Source: CAVVIH01 sp963748295 (GTDB taxonomy: Bacteria; Acidobacteriota; Vicinamibacteria; Vicinamibacterales; 2-12-FULL-66-21). Taken from it: 64,000 nucleotides of DNA. Numbering within the stretch: position 1 is the stretch's first letter; each line of letters starts with the position of its first letter. Under the pieces are notes generated by a model. The model saw only the letters and a program-made list of their open reading frames with translations, was not told the origin of the DNA and did not search any database. Below, piece after piece: positions 50,759 to 59,655 of this stretch. The stretch is from contig CAVVIH010000002.1 of assembly GCA_963748295.1 (NCBI GenBank), forward strand, positions 62,001 through 126,000, in the 5' to 3' direction. Position numbers and translations under genes: made by a program.

Positions 50759-50770
50759 AATCTCTCCGTG

Positions 50771-51541
50771 ATGGATCCAGGCATACGTTCTCCGGTGATC
50801 GATCAGTTCCGCCGCTCGGAAGTCGCGCGCGAGCTGCGGCTCGCGGCGGCGAAGGGCGGGCTCGTGCCGCGGGCGCTCGAGGCGCTGGCGCTTCTCGCGA
50901 TGCTCACCGAGGATGGCGATCCTGAAATCGCGGCGCTTGCGAGTACGACGCTCGACAATCTTCCGAAAGGGCCGCTGAGCGCGTACCTCGGACGGGCGGA
51001 GATTTCCGCCGAGCTGCGGACGTTCTTCGAGCGCCGTGGCGTGAAGCCGGCCGCGTCCCCGACCCCTGACGCGGCGCTTCCACTGCTCGAGACCCTGGGC
51101 GACACGACCGACGGAGACGACGCCGATGACGAGGCGAAGGAGTCGAGGGTCCTCTCGTCGCTGCCGATCGTGGACCGCATGAAACTGGCGATGAAGGGCA
51201 CGCGCGAGCAGCGCTCGCAGCTGATTCGCGACTCGAACCGGCTGGTCGCCTCCGCGGTGCTGAGCAGCCCGAAGCTGACCGAGAGCGAGGTCGAATCGTT
51301 CGCCAAGATGGCCAACGTCACCGAAGAAGTCCTTCGTGTGATCGCCGCGAACCGCACCTGGACGAAGAACTACGGCGTGGTGCTCGGGCTGGCGAAGAAC
51401 CCGAAGACGCCGGCCGGGATTTCCATGCAGCTCCTGCACCGGCTCAACGAGAGGGACATCAAGATGCTGGGGGTGGACAGGAACGTGCCCGAAGTACTGC
51501 GGCTCGCCGCCCGCAAGATGATGGTCAAGAAGCTCAGTTAG
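50771..51541 (+). CDS. Conserved protein of unknown function, helical
   Basis: A 256-residue soluble, probably HEAT-like helical protein. The N-terminal part resembles armadillo-type repeats (ALEALALLAMLTEDGDPEIA), the middle is acidic (TTDGDDADDEAKE), and the C-terminal half is well patterned (VLRVIAANRTWTKNYGVVLG, LAKNPKTPAGISMQLLHRL, DRNVPEVLRLAARKMM), a block I have seen described only as hypothetical in acidobacteria and myxobacteria. It converges on the small minus-strand gene with an eight-base overlap. Confidence 0.7.
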   Translation: MDPGIRSPVIDQFRRSEVARELRLAAAKGGLVPRALEALALLAMLTEDGDPEIAALASTTLDNLPKGPLSAYLGRAEISAELRTFFERRGVKPAASPTPDAALPLLETLGDTTDGDDADDEAKESRVLSSLPIVDRMKLAMKGTREQRSQLIRDSNRLVASAVLSSPKLTESEVESFAKMANVTEEVLRVIAANRTWTKNYGVVLGLAKNPKTPAGISMQLLHRLNERDIKMLGVDRNVPEVLRLAARKMMVKKLS

Positions 51542-51734
51542 ATCGGCGCCTGAACTCCTTGCGCAGCTCCGCGAGCCCTTCCATGTAGACGGCCGCCTTC
51601 TCGCGTTCGGCCTCGGTCTCCAGTGACTTCAGGATGTCGATGGCGCGATCGAAGTCCCGCAGGATCGTCTTCCGCGTCGTCTTGAAATACAGCTGCCGGA
51701 TCTCCTCGAGCTTGTCCGCGCGCTCGCCGCTCAT
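51534..51734 (-). CDS. Small helical protein coupled to polX
   Basis: A 66-residue highly charged protein (MSGERADKLEEIRQLYFKTT, DFDRAIDILKSLETEAEREK, KEFRRRSN). It is probably one or two long helices. The ATG overlaps the polX stop (ATGA, 51731-51734), so translation is coupled and a link to PolX or its operon is likely. No known domain. Confidence 0.7.
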   Translation of the reverse strand: MSGERADKLEEIRQLYFKTTRKTILRDFDRAIDILKSLETEAEREKAAVYMEGLAELRKEFRRRSN

Positions 51735-53464
51735 CGGCCGGCCCTCGTGCGTGCCCGCCTGAGCGAGGCGCGGAACTGGTCGACCGGCCGCGTGTTGAGG
51801 ACGTCGTTCGCCGTCAGCCAGGCGCGCCGCGCGATCACCACGCCCCAGCGGGTGTTGCCCAGCGCGGTGGGCGAGTGCGCATCGGAATCGATGGTCAGCT
51901 TCACGCCGCGGTCCCGTGCCAGCCGCGCGTGATGCTCGTCGAGATCGAGGCGATCGATCTGGCTGTTGATTTCGAGCGCCACGCCGGCGGCTGCGGCGGC
52001 CGCAATCACCCGTTCCATGTTCAGCTGATAGCCGTCGCGCTTCAGGATCAGGCGGCCGGTGGGATGTCCCAGCACGTCCACCCAGGGACAGGAGATCGCG
52101 CGGAGGATGCGTTCGGTCATCTGCGATTCGTCCTGGTTGAACGCCGAGTGGACCGAGGCGATGACGATATCGAGTTGCGCCAGGCATTCGTCGTCGAGGT
52201 CCATCGACCCGTCGGGACGGATATCGCACTCGATGCCGGCGAGGACGGTCATGCCCTCGATACTGCCATTGAGCGCGCGAACACGCCGCGCGTGCTCGAG
52301 GGCGCCGCGCTCGTCGAGGCCGTTTGCCATTGCCAGCGCGCGGCTGTGATCGGTGATGGCGATGTAGCTGAGCCCCGCGTCGCGCGCGGCAATCGCCATC
52401 GTCGCCGCGTCGGCGCGGCCGTCGGTCGCGGTCGTGTGCATGTGGAGATCGCCGCGCAGGTCCTGCGGCGTGATCAACTCGGGAAGCTCGCGGCGCTCCG
52501 CCGCGGCGAACTCGCCGCGGTTCTCCCGCAGCTCCGGCGGTACGAACGACAGTCCGAGATACTCGTACAGCCCGGCTTCCGACGCCCCGGCGACCGACGT
52601 GCCGTCCTCGCGATACAGTCCGTATTCGTTGAGCTTCAGATCCTGCTGGATCGCGCGATCGCGCAGCGCGATGTTGTGGGTCTTCGAGCCGGTGAAGTAT
52701 TGGAGCGCGGCGCCGAGGCTCTCGCGCGGCACCAGCCGCAGGTCGGCCTGGAAGCCGCCCCACAGGAGCACGCTCGATTTCGTTTCGCCGCGCGCCAGCA
52801 CGCGCTCCACGAGCGGGTACGAGGTGAACGCCTCCATCAGCGAGGCCGGCGCGCCCGCGGCCAGGATGTCCAGATCGCCGCACGTCTCGCACCCGCGCCG
52901 CAGGCTGCCGACCGGCCAGATCTCCGCGTCCGGGGCGCGCTCGCGCAGCGCGGCGACGAGCGCCGCCGCGGTATCGTGCGCCTCCGCCATCAGCCGGCGG
53001 CCGGCGAACCGCGCGCGCTCTTCGAGCGCCTTCAGGATCAGCGCCTCCTTCTTCGATCCCATGCCCTTGATCCCGCGCAGACGGCCGTCCCGCGCCGCGC
53101 GCTCGAGCTCGTCGAGGGTCCGGATGTTCAGCTCACGGTAGAGGAGCGCGACGGTCTTGGGGCCGACACCCTGCAGATGCAGCAGGTCGAGGACGGTGGG
53201 CGGGAATTCCTGCAGAAGCGCCTGGTGATAGACGATCGCGCCGGTTTCGAGGAGCTCGGCGATCTTCGCCGCCAGGTCCTTGCCGATGCCGGGAATCGCG
53301 AGCCGCGCCTCGCGGCTCAGATCGGCCAGCCGCTCGGGTGAGTGGGCGATCGTTTCCGCGGCATTGCGGTACACGCGGATCTTGAACGGGTTCTCACCCT
53401 TGATTTCCAGCAGGTCGCCGATTTCGGCGAACACGCGCGAGATCGCGAGGTTCTCGAGGTTCAA
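51731..53464 (-). CDS. polX: DNA polymerase X with C-terminal PHP exonuclease domain
   Basis: A 577-residue bacterial family-X DNA polymerase used in base-excision repair. Helix-hairpin-helix lyase-like region (about 1-110: AIPGIGKDLAAKIAEL, LQGVGPKTVALLYRELNI), nucleotidyltransferase core with GSLRRGCETCGDLDILAAG (metal-binding Asp pair near 195), and a PHP domain with LRGDLHMHTTATDGRAD, VTDHSRALAMANG-type block and GVKLTIDSDAHSPTALGNTR that supplies 3'-5' exonuclease activity. It follows the GHMP kinase gene in the minus-strand direction. Confidence 0.94.
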   Translation of the reverse strand: MNLENLAISRVFAEIGDLLEIKGENPFKIRVYRNAAETIAHSPERLADLSREARLAIPGIGKDLAAKIAELLETGAIVYHQALLQEFPPTVLDLLHLQGVGPKTVALLYRELNIRTLDELERAARDGRLRGIKGMGSKKEALILKALEERARFAGRRLMAEAHDTAAALVAALRERAPDAEIWPVGSLRRGCETCGDLDILAAGAPASLMEAFTSYPLVERVLARGETKSSVLLWGGFQADLRLVPRESLGAALQYFTGSKTHNIALRDRAIQQDLKLNEYGLYREDGTSVAGASEAGLYEYLGLSFVPPELRENRGEFAAAERRELPELITPQDLRGDLHMHTTATDGRADAATMAIAARDAGLSYIAITDHSRALAMANGLDERGALEHARRVRALNGSIEGMTVLAGIECDIRPDGSMDLDDECLAQLDIVIASVHSAFNQDESQMTERILRAISCPWVDVLGHPTGRLILKRDGYQLNMERVIAAAAAAGVALEINSQIDRLDLDEHHARLARDRGVKLTIDSDAHSPTALGNTRWGVVIARRAWLTANDVLNTRPVDQFRASLRRARTRAGR

Positions 53465-53472
53465 GGCTCAAG

Positions 53473-54477
53473 TCAGGCGGCGGCCCGGGTCTCGACGCGC
53501 AGCCCATCGTGCTCGACATGGAAGTCGAGGACCTGGGCGCCTTCGGCGGCGAGCGCGCGGGCGACCGCCGGCACGGCTTCCGGCGGGCTGATGCAGAACA
53601 GGCAGCCGCCGCCGCCGGCGCCGCAGACCTTGCCGCTCCACGCGCCGGCACGGCGGGCGGCGGCGAGCATCGCGTCAATCGCGGGCGTCGTCACGCCCGG
53701 GGCCAGCCCTTTGCGGTTGTCCCACTCGTCGGCGACATACTGACCGACCGCGGCCCAGTCGCCGCGCTCGAGCGCCGTCCGCATCGATTCCGCGATGTCG
53801 CGGATCCGTGCGAACCGCTGCTGCACTTCGCGGTCGCCGTCGATGTGGCGCTTGGTCACTTCCCAGTTGTTGATTCCCGAATTGCGGGTGGCGCCCGTAT
53901 AGGCGAGGACGAGGCGCCGGCTCAATTCGCCGGCCTCGACCGGCAGCGCCACGCGGCGGACGCCGTCGACCCGCAGCTCCACTGCCGAGACCCCGCCGTA
54001 GAGCGCGGGCCGATAGTCCTGCACGCCGGTCGGCACGTCGATCGCCTGCGCTTCCACGTTCATCGCGATGTGGAGCATCAGCTCCTCGGGCAGCGGCTTC
54101 CTGGTCCACGCGGACAGCGCGCCGCACACCGCGATGTTCATCGCCGACGAGCCGCCGATGCCCGCGCCAACCGGCGACTCGGACGACGTGTGCAGCTCGA
54201 GGCCGGCGACCTGGAAATGATGGAGCAGGAGGCCGAGAAGCTTGACGTCGTGATTCGCCTTCAGCTCGCTCCAGTGGCCGGCCTCGACGCGGGACCCGGT
54301 GTCCCCGGAAACGATCACGATCCGCTGGTCGGTCCGCGGCCGGATCGAACAGCGCGCCCGCAGGCTGACGGCGGCGTTCAGGGTCTGCGCGCGATCGTGA
54401 AAGAGGTACAGCGGCCAGATGTCGAGCGTGCCGCCGGCGAGGTCGATGCGCGCAGGCGCTGAGGCGTCGATGTACAC
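53473..54477 (-). CDS. GHMP-family sugar kinase
   Basis: A 334-residue GHMP kinase, probably for a sugar or heptose phosphate (related to D-glycero-D-manno-heptose 7-phosphate and galactokinase-like enzymes). Motif 1 is APARIDLAGGTLDIWPLY, the ATP loop is SPVGAGIGGSSAMNIAVCG, and motif 3 is GAWSGKVCGAGGGGCLFC. GTG 54477 is chosen since the longer frame only translates a CAACTCCC word-repeat array. The operon with polX may be accidental. Substrate not determined. Confidence 0.87.
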   Translation of the reverse strand: MYIDASAPARIDLAGGTLDIWPLYLFHDRAQTLNAAVSLRARCSIRPRTDQRIVIVSGDTGSRVEAGHWSELKANHDVKLLGLLLHHFQVAGLELHTSSESPVGAGIGGSSAMNIAVCGALSAWTRKPLPEELMLHIAMNVEAQAIDVPTGVQDYRPALYGGVSAVELRVDGVRRVALPVEAGELSRRLVLAYTGATRNSGINNWEVTKRHIDGDREVQQRFARIRDIAESMRTALERGDWAAVGQYVADEWDNRKGLAPGVTTPAIDAMLAAARRAGAWSGKVCGAGGGGCLFCISPPEAVPAVARALAAEGAQVLDFHVEHDGLRVETRAAA

Positions 54478-54496
54478 CGGAGGATTATAGTCAGTG

Positions 54497-54641
54497 ATAA
54501 CTCCCAACTCCCAAAAAGACCAACTCCCAATAAGACCAACTGCCAAGTTCCAACTCCCAACTCCCAACCCCAACTCCCAAAAACCCGAGACCCATTAAAC
54601 GAATTGGGAGTTGGGATGCTTTTGGGAGTTGGGAGTTGGCA
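54497..54641. repeat. Word-repeat fold-back array, CAACTCCCAA type
   Basis: The left ~85 bases repeat CAACTCCCAA six or more times with spacers such as AAGACC; the right part (from 54601) reads TTGGGAGTTGGG twice, the complement. The same word and the same left/right plan occur at 14301-14409. Confidence 0.85.
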
Positions 54642-54647
54642 AGGCTC

Positions 54648-55433
54648 TCATCGTTTGACCAGAGCCACAGCCCTGAGCGGTCCGCCGGAGCCGCCTTCGA
54701 TCTTCATCGGCAGCGCGATGACCAGCGCGCCCGTTGCCGGCAGCTGATCGAGGTTGGTGAGGTTCTCCAGACCCGGAACGTTCTGCGCCGCCGCGACACG
54801 GTGCACCTGGAAATCCGTCGAGCGGCCGTAATCGATCGAGGCGGTGTCGATGCCGAGCGCGGCAACCCGGCGCTCTTCGACGAGGAGCCGCGCGGCGTCG
54901 ACGCCATACGACGGAAAGGACAGCTTCGACGCGTCGCCCGGCGTGTCGTCGCCGAGATACGCCTTCGCGTCGGGCCAGTGGCGGCTCCAGCCGGTTCGAA
55001 GCAGGACGATGGTGCCTGCGGCGATCCGGCCGTGGGCCTTTTCGAACGCGAGCACGTCCTCGCGCGTGAGCCGGTAGTCGCGATCCTTGTCAGCCTGCGG
55101 CCGGGCGTCGATCACCACCGCCTTCGCAATGAGCTGCTCGAGCGGCACCTGATCCGCCGACCGGTTGCCTTCCGCGAAGTGCAGGGGCGCATCCAGATGC
55201 GTGCCGCCATGCTCCGGCGTGCACAGCGTGTTGGCCGCATAGAAGTAGCCGGCCTCGGTTTTTCCGTACGCCAGGCGTTCCAGCGAGAACTTCGTCGGCG
55301 AGGTTGGCCAGTAAACGGTTCGACTGCCGTATGCGTGCGTCAGGTCGACCATCCGGTAGGTCGAGAGATCGATCGGAGCCTGTGGCGCGCCGGCGAGGAG
55401 CAAGCAGCCGAGGAGAGCAGAAAGCCGTGTCAT
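54648..55433 (-). CDS. Exported cyclase-family protein (kynurenine formamidase-like)
   Basis: A 261-residue metal-dependent hydrolase of the cyclase family (COG1878). A signal peptide (LSALLGCLLLAGAPQ) is followed by MVDLTHAYGSRTVYWPT, the metal-binding motif HGGTHLDAPLHF and the later blocks IVLLRTGWSRHW and LGIDTASIDYG. Relatives include kynurenine formamidase; the secretion signal suggests a periplasmic substrate that cannot be named. Confidence 0.86.
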   Translation of the reverse strand: MTRLSALLGCLLLAGAPQAPIDLSTYRMVDLTHAYGSRTVYWPTSPTKFSLERLAYGKTEAGYFYAANTLCTPEHGGTHLDAPLHFAEGNRSADQVPLEQLIAKAVVIDARPQADKDRDYRLTREDVLAFEKAHGRIAAGTIVLLRTGWSRHWPDAKAYLGDDTPGDASKLSFPSYGVDAARLLVEERRVAALGIDTASIDYGRSTDFQVHRVAAAQNVPGLENLTNLDQLPATGALVIALPMKIEGGSGGPLRAVALVKR

Positions 55434-55471
55434 GCGGTCATCTTATCTGCGGCTCCGGGCTCGGTCGCACC

Positions 55472-55485
55472 TATAATTATTCGAG
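55472..55485 (+). promoter_or_regulatory. -10 box giving a probable leaderless nagZ transcript
   Basis: A perfect TATAAT (55472-55477) lies seven bases before the GTG at 55485, which places the predicted transcript start on the start codon. No ribosome site and no good -35 box are visible. Confidence 0.5.
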
Positions 55486-56579
55486 TGTCGCTCAAGGACA
55501 TCCGTCGTCACATCGGCCAGATTGCGATCGCGGGGTTCACCGGACATTCCATTCCCCCCGACCTGCGGTCACTTGCCAGAGAATTCGACCTCGGCGGCAT
55601 CATCCTCTTCGCGCGCAACATCGCCGAGCCCAATCAGGTGGCCGAGATTTCCCGGGAGGCGCAGACGCTCGCCCAGGAACAGCCGCTGTGGGTCAGCGTC
55701 GATCAGGAAGGCGGCCGCGTCGCGAGGTTGAAGGCGCCGTTCACGGTCTGGCCGCCGATGATTACGCTCGGCCGGAGCGGCGACGAGAAGCTCGCCGCGA
55801 AGTTTGCCAGCGCGCTGGCGACGGAGCTGAAGGCGGTCGGCATCTCGCTCGATTACACGCCGGTGCTCGACGTGCACACGAATCCCGCGAACCCGGTGAT
55901 CGGCGACCGTGCGCTGGCGGAACGGGCGGTCGATGTCGCCAGGCTCGGCAAGGTCATCATCGAGACGCTGCAGCGCGCGGGCATCGCGGCCTGCGGCAAG
56001 CATTTTCCCGGGCACGGCGATACCAGTACCGACTCGCATCACGAACTGCCGCTGATCGAGCACCCGCCCGATCGGCTCGAGGCCGTCGAGCTCGTGCCGT
56101 TCACGGCGGCGATTGCCGCGGGGGTCGCGTCGATCATGACCGCGCACATCCTGCTTCCCGCGCTCGACGAGGAGCGCCCGGCGACGCTCTCGCCAATCAT
56201 CGTCGACGACCTGTTGAAGAAGCGGCTGGGATACACCGGGCTGGTGCTGAGCGACGATCTCGAGATGAAGGCGGTGAGCGGTCGGTACGGCATTCCGGAA
56301 GCGACTGTCGCGGCGATTGCCGCCGGGTGCGACGCGGTGCTGATGTGCAACACCAGTCAGGAAGAGCAGTCGGCGGCGCTCGAAGCGGTGATCCATGCCG
56401 CGGAGAAAGGGACGCTGCCGGTCAAGCGCCTCGAGGATGCGCTGGCGCGTCATCGGCGTGTCAAGGAACGCTTTCTCGCGCCCGCGCACCCGAAGCCGCT
56501 CGCGCCAGCCGCCATGCGCGCCGCGCTCGGCAACGAGGAGCATCAAGCGATTGCCGCCGAGATGGCGAGGTTTGCGTGA
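55485..56579 (+). CDS. nagZ: Beta-N-acetylhexosaminidase NagZ
   Basis: A 364-residue glycoside hydrolase family 3 enzyme that removes GlcNAc from muropeptides during peptidoglycan recycling. Motifs: GGIILFARNI, VSVDQEGGRVARL, GISLDYTPVLDVHTNP, KHFPGHGDTSTDSHHELPLI (catalytic Asp-His loop), and the nucleophile in LVLSDDLEMKAV. No signal peptide, as expected for the cytoplasmic NagZ. GTG 55485 begins the family sequence. It is first in a cluster of wall-recycling genes. Confidence 0.94.
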   Translation: MSLKDIRRHIGQIAIAGFTGHSIPPDLRSLAREFDLGGIILFARNIAEPNQVAEISREAQTLAQEQPLWVSVDQEGGRVARLKAPFTVWPPMITLGRSGDEKLAAKFASALATELKAVGISLDYTPVLDVHTNPANPVIGDRALAERAVDVARLGKVIIETLQRAGIAACGKHFPGHGDTSTDSHHELPLIEHPPDRLEAVELVPFTAAIAAGVASIMTAHILLPALDEERPATLSPIIVDDLLKKRLGYTGLVLSDDLEMKAVSGRYGIPEATVAAIAAGCDAVLMCNTSQEEQSAALEAVIHAAEKGTLPVKRLEDALARHRRVKERFLAPAHPKPLAPAAMRAALGNEEHQAIAAEMARFA

Positions 56580-56597
56580 CGGCCCTGTCGCTCGCCG

Positions 56598-57521
56598 ATG
56601 CGTAAGCCGCGGGCGCTCCAGCCAGGCGACCGCGTGGCGCTCGTCGCTCCCGCCAGCGCGTTCCGCCGTGACGAGTTCGATGCCGGCGTGCTGGAGCTGC
56701 AGAGAATCGGCTTCGACCCGGTCTACGACGAACGCGTCTTCGAGCGGCACTTGTACCTCGCCGGCGCCGCCCGGTTGAGGGCGGCCTCGTGGCGCGATGC
56801 CTGGAACGATGCGGGCACGGCCGCGCTCATCGCGGTCCGCGGCGGCTACGGCAGCGTCCATCTACTGCCGCTCTTGTCCGAGGCCGAGATTCAGGAGACC
56901 CCGAAGATCTTCGTCGGCTACAGCGACAACACGTCGCTGCTGATCTGGCTGACGCTGTATTGCGGGCTCGTCTCGTTTCACGGGCCGATGGTCGAAGGAC
57001 GGTTCGCGCGCGGCGCGGATGGATACGACCTCGACACGTTCATGCGGGTGGCGGGCAGCGCCAGACCGGCAGGGGAGATTACCCATCCAGGCGTCGAAAT
57101 CCTCAAGCCTGGCGAGGCGCGCGGCATGCTGATCGGCGGCACGCTCACGCAGCTCGTGTCGTCGTTGGCGACGCCCTACGCCTTCAGCCCGCCGCCAGGA
57201 CACGTCCTCTTCATCGACGAAACGGGCGAGCGGCCCTACAAGATCGATCGGATGCTGACGCAGCTGCGGCTGAGCGGCATCCTCGCGCGGGCGTCCGCGA
57301 TCGTCTTCAACGAGCTGCCGCGCTGCGAGGAGGCGACCGGCACGCCGCCGGTCCGCGCCGTGATCGCGGATTATCTGTCGGATTTCCCCGGGCCGGTGCT
57401 CTTCGGGCTGCCCTCGGGCCACACGCCGGGCGCGACGCTCACGCTGCCGTTCGGCGTCGCGGCGCGCGTGGTGGCGCATGGGCAGCCGGTACTCGTTATC
57501 GAGGAGGCGGCGGTCTCGTGA
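56598..57521 (+). CDS. ldcA: LD-carboxypeptidase (family S66)
   Basis: LdcA trims the terminal D-Ala from muropeptide tetrapeptides in recycling. The 307-residue protein has PGDRVALVAPASAF, IAVRGGYGSVHLLPLL, the nucleophile Ser in FVGYSDNTSLLIWL, FHGPMVEGRFA, and GHTPGATLTLPFG with the catalytic His. Starts 18 bases after nagZ, ends 34 before mpl. Confidence 0.93.
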   Translation: MRKPRALQPGDRVALVAPASAFRRDEFDAGVLELQRIGFDPVYDERVFERHLYLAGAARLRAASWRDAWNDAGTAALIAVRGGYGSVHLLPLLSEAEIQETPKIFVGYSDNTSLLIWLTLYCGLVSFHGPMVEGRFARGADGYDLDTFMRVAGSARPAGEITHPGVEILKPGEARGMLIGGTLTQLVSSLATPYAFSPPPGHVLFIDETGERPYKIDRMLTQLRLSGILARASAIVFNELPRCEEATGTPPVRAVIADYLSDFPGPVLFGLPSGHTPGATLTLPFGVAARVVAHGQPVLVIEEAAVS

Positions 57522-57555
57522 GGGCGTGCAACGCGCGCCCGCGCCCGATAGGAAC

Positions 57556-58959
57556 ATGACTCGCATTCATCTGATTGGCATCTGCGGCACGGCCATGGCC
57601 ACACTCGCGGCACTGTTGAAGAGCAAGGGCTTCGACGTGCGCGGCTCGGATCAGAACGTCTATCCGCCGATGAGCGATTTCCTTCGCGACCAGGGGATCA
57701 CCATCCTCGAGGGGTATCGGGCCGAGAACATCGCAGCGGAGCTCGACATGGTCGTCGTCGGCAACGCCATCTCGCGCGGCAACCCGGAGCTCGAAGAAGT
57801 CCTGGACCGGAAGATCCGCTACTGCTCGCTGCCCGAGGCGATTCGCGATCATTTCCTGTGGGGCGCGAGGTCCGTGGTGATCGCCGGCACGCACGGCAAG
57901 ACGACCACCACGTCGCTGACGGGATGGCTGCTGGCGCATGGAGGCGCGGACCCGAGCGTGCTGATCGGCGGCATCGCCGGCAATTTCGAGAGCAGCTATC
58001 GCGTCGGCGGCGGCCGCGAGTTCGTGATCGAAGGGGACGAGTACGACAGCGCGTTCTTCGACAAGACCGCGAAATTCCTGAAGTACCTGCCGGACATCGC
58101 CGTCGTCAACAACATCGAGTTCGATCACGCGGACATCTATGAGGATCTGGACGCCATCCGGCTCGCCTTCCGGCGGTTCGTGAACCTGGTGCCCCGCCGC
58201 GGGCTGCTGCTGCTTGGCGCCGACAACGCCGATGCGCTGGCCTTGCGCGCCCGTGCGCACTGCCGCGTCGAGACGTTCGGCCTGGCCGACGGCGCCGACT
58301 GGCAGGCGCACGACCTCGTGACCTCGGGCACGAGCACGGCGTTCAGCGTGCGCAAGCAGGGGGAGCCGACCGGACGCTTCGAGGTGCCGCTGCTCGGGGC
58401 GTTCAACGTGCGCAATGCGCTCGCGGCGATTGCGGTGGGCTCCGCCGTCGGTCTCAACACCGACAGCATGCGGGAGGGGCTCAGGCGCTTCAAGGGCGTT
58501 CGCCGGCGGCTCGAGCTGCGCGGCACCGAGGGCGGGGTCGCGGTCTACGACGACTTCGCGCATCATCCGACAGCGATTGCCGAGACGCTCGCGGGCGTGC
58601 GATCGGCACACCCGGGCCGGCCGATCTGGGCGATCTTCGAGCCGCGCTCGGCGACCTCCTGCCGCCGCATCTTTCAATCGGAGTTCACCCGGGCGTTCGC
58701 CCCGGCCAATCACGTGATCCTGCCCGCCGTCTTCCGATCGTCGCTGCCGGAGCACGAGCGGCTGTCGGCCGAGCAGCTGGTCGCCGACCTCAAGGCCGGC
58801 GGCGCCGACGCGCGGTTCATTCCGGACATCGACGAGATCGTCCGCACCGTCCAGCGAGAAGCCCGCAAGGGCGATCTGGTCATCGTCATGTCGAACGGCG
58901 GCTTCGACGACATCCACAACAAGCTGCTTGGCGCGCTGGCGGAACGGCGCGCCCATTGA
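57556..58959 (+). CDS. mpl: UDP-MurNAc:L-Ala-gamma-D-Glu-meso-DAP ligase
   Basis: Mpl attaches recycled tripeptide to UDP-MurNAc, bypassing MurC-E. The 467-residue Mur ligase has IHLIGICGTAMATLAALLKS, the P-loop GTHGKTTTTSLTGWLL, FVIEGDEYDSAFFDKTAKFL, NIEFDHADIYEDL and YDDFAHHPTAIAETL. It completes the chain NagZ, LdcA, Mpl that takes muropeptides back to nucleotide precursors, and implies meso-DAP peptidoglycan. ATG 57556. Confidence 0.95.
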   Translation: MTRIHLIGICGTAMATLAALLKSKGFDVRGSDQNVYPPMSDFLRDQGITILEGYRAENIAAELDMVVVGNAISRGNPELEEVLDRKIRYCSLPEAIRDHFLWGARSVVIAGTHGKTTTTSLTGWLLAHGGADPSVLIGGIAGNFESSYRVGGGREFVIEGDEYDSAFFDKTAKFLKYLPDIAVVNNIEFDHADIYEDLDAIRLAFRRFVNLVPRRGLLLLGADNADALALRARAHCRVETFGLADGADWQAHDLVTSGTSTAFSVRKQGEPTGRFEVPLLGAFNVRNALAAIAVGSAVGLNTDSMREGLRRFKGVRRRLELRGTEGGVAVYDDFAHHPTAIAETLAGVRSAHPGRPIWAIFEPRSATSCRRIFQSEFTRAFAPANHVILPAVFRSSLPEHERLSAEQLVADLKAGGADARFIPDIDEIVRTVQREARKGDLVIVMSNGGFDDIHNKLLGALAERRAH

Positions 58960-58963
58960 TCCG

Positions 58964-59641
58964 ATGTTCCACGTCCAGCTGCTGCCTGCGGGAGACTCGG
59001 CGCTGCTGGTGCAGCTGCCGGAACGCATCGATCCTGACGTCAATGCGTGGTGCCTCGCGCTCGGGCGGGCGCTCGCCGAGCGTGTCGGCAGCGCGATCAA
59101 AGATGTCGTGATCGGGTACTGCTCGGTCACCGTCTACTTCAATCCGTTGTCGACGGATGCACGCTGGCTCGAGGCGGAGATACAGTCGATCGCGTCCGGC
59201 CTCGGCGAGCTCGCCAGCGAGGCGGGCGGCGTCGTCGAGGTTCCGGTCTGCTACGGCGGCGAGTTCGGTCCCGATCTCGCCGAGGTCGCGCGCTTCGGCA
59301 ACTGCTCGGACGAGGAGGTCATCGCGATCCACGCCTCGGCGACGTACCGCGTCTACATGGTCGGGTTCGTGCCCGGGTTTGCCTATCTCGCCGAGGTCGA
59401 CCGCCGGATCGCCGCGCCGCGGCGGGCGTCCCCGCGGACCGCGGTTCCCGCCGGCTCCGTCGCGATTGCCGGCGGCCAGACGGGCATCTATCCGTCGGCG
59501 ACGCCGGGCGGATGGAACATCATCGGGCGGACGCCGGTCAAACCTTACGATCCGTCGAGGCGCGAGCCGTTCCTCTTGAAGGCGGGCGACCGCGTGCGGT
59601 TCCGCCCGATCGATTCGGCCGAGTTCCTCGCGCACTCCTGA
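58964..59641 (+). CDS. pxpB: 5-oxoprolinase subunit B (KipI-like)
   Basis: PxpB with PxpA and PxpC forms ATP-dependent 5-oxoprolinase, which opens 5-oxoproline to glutamate. The 225-residue KipI-like protein has LLPAGDSALLVQLPERIDP, VIGYCSVTVYFNP, VPVCYGGEFGPDLAEVA, YRVYMVGFVPGFAYL and GGWNIIGRTPVKPYDP. ATG 58964 follows the mpl stop directly. pxpA is not in the window. Confidence 0.92.
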   Translation: MFHVQLLPAGDSALLVQLPERIDPDVNAWCLALGRALAERVGSAIKDVVIGYCSVTVYFNPLSTDARWLEAEIQSIASGLGELASEAGGVVEVPVCYGGEFGPDLAEVARFGNCSDEEVIAIHASATYRVYMVGFVPGFAYLAEVDRRIAAPRRASPRTAVPAGSVAIAGGQTGIYPSATPGGWNIIGRTPVKPYDPSRREPFLLKAGDRVRFRPIDSAEFLAHS

Positions 59642-59655
59642 GAGCTCATGCCGGT

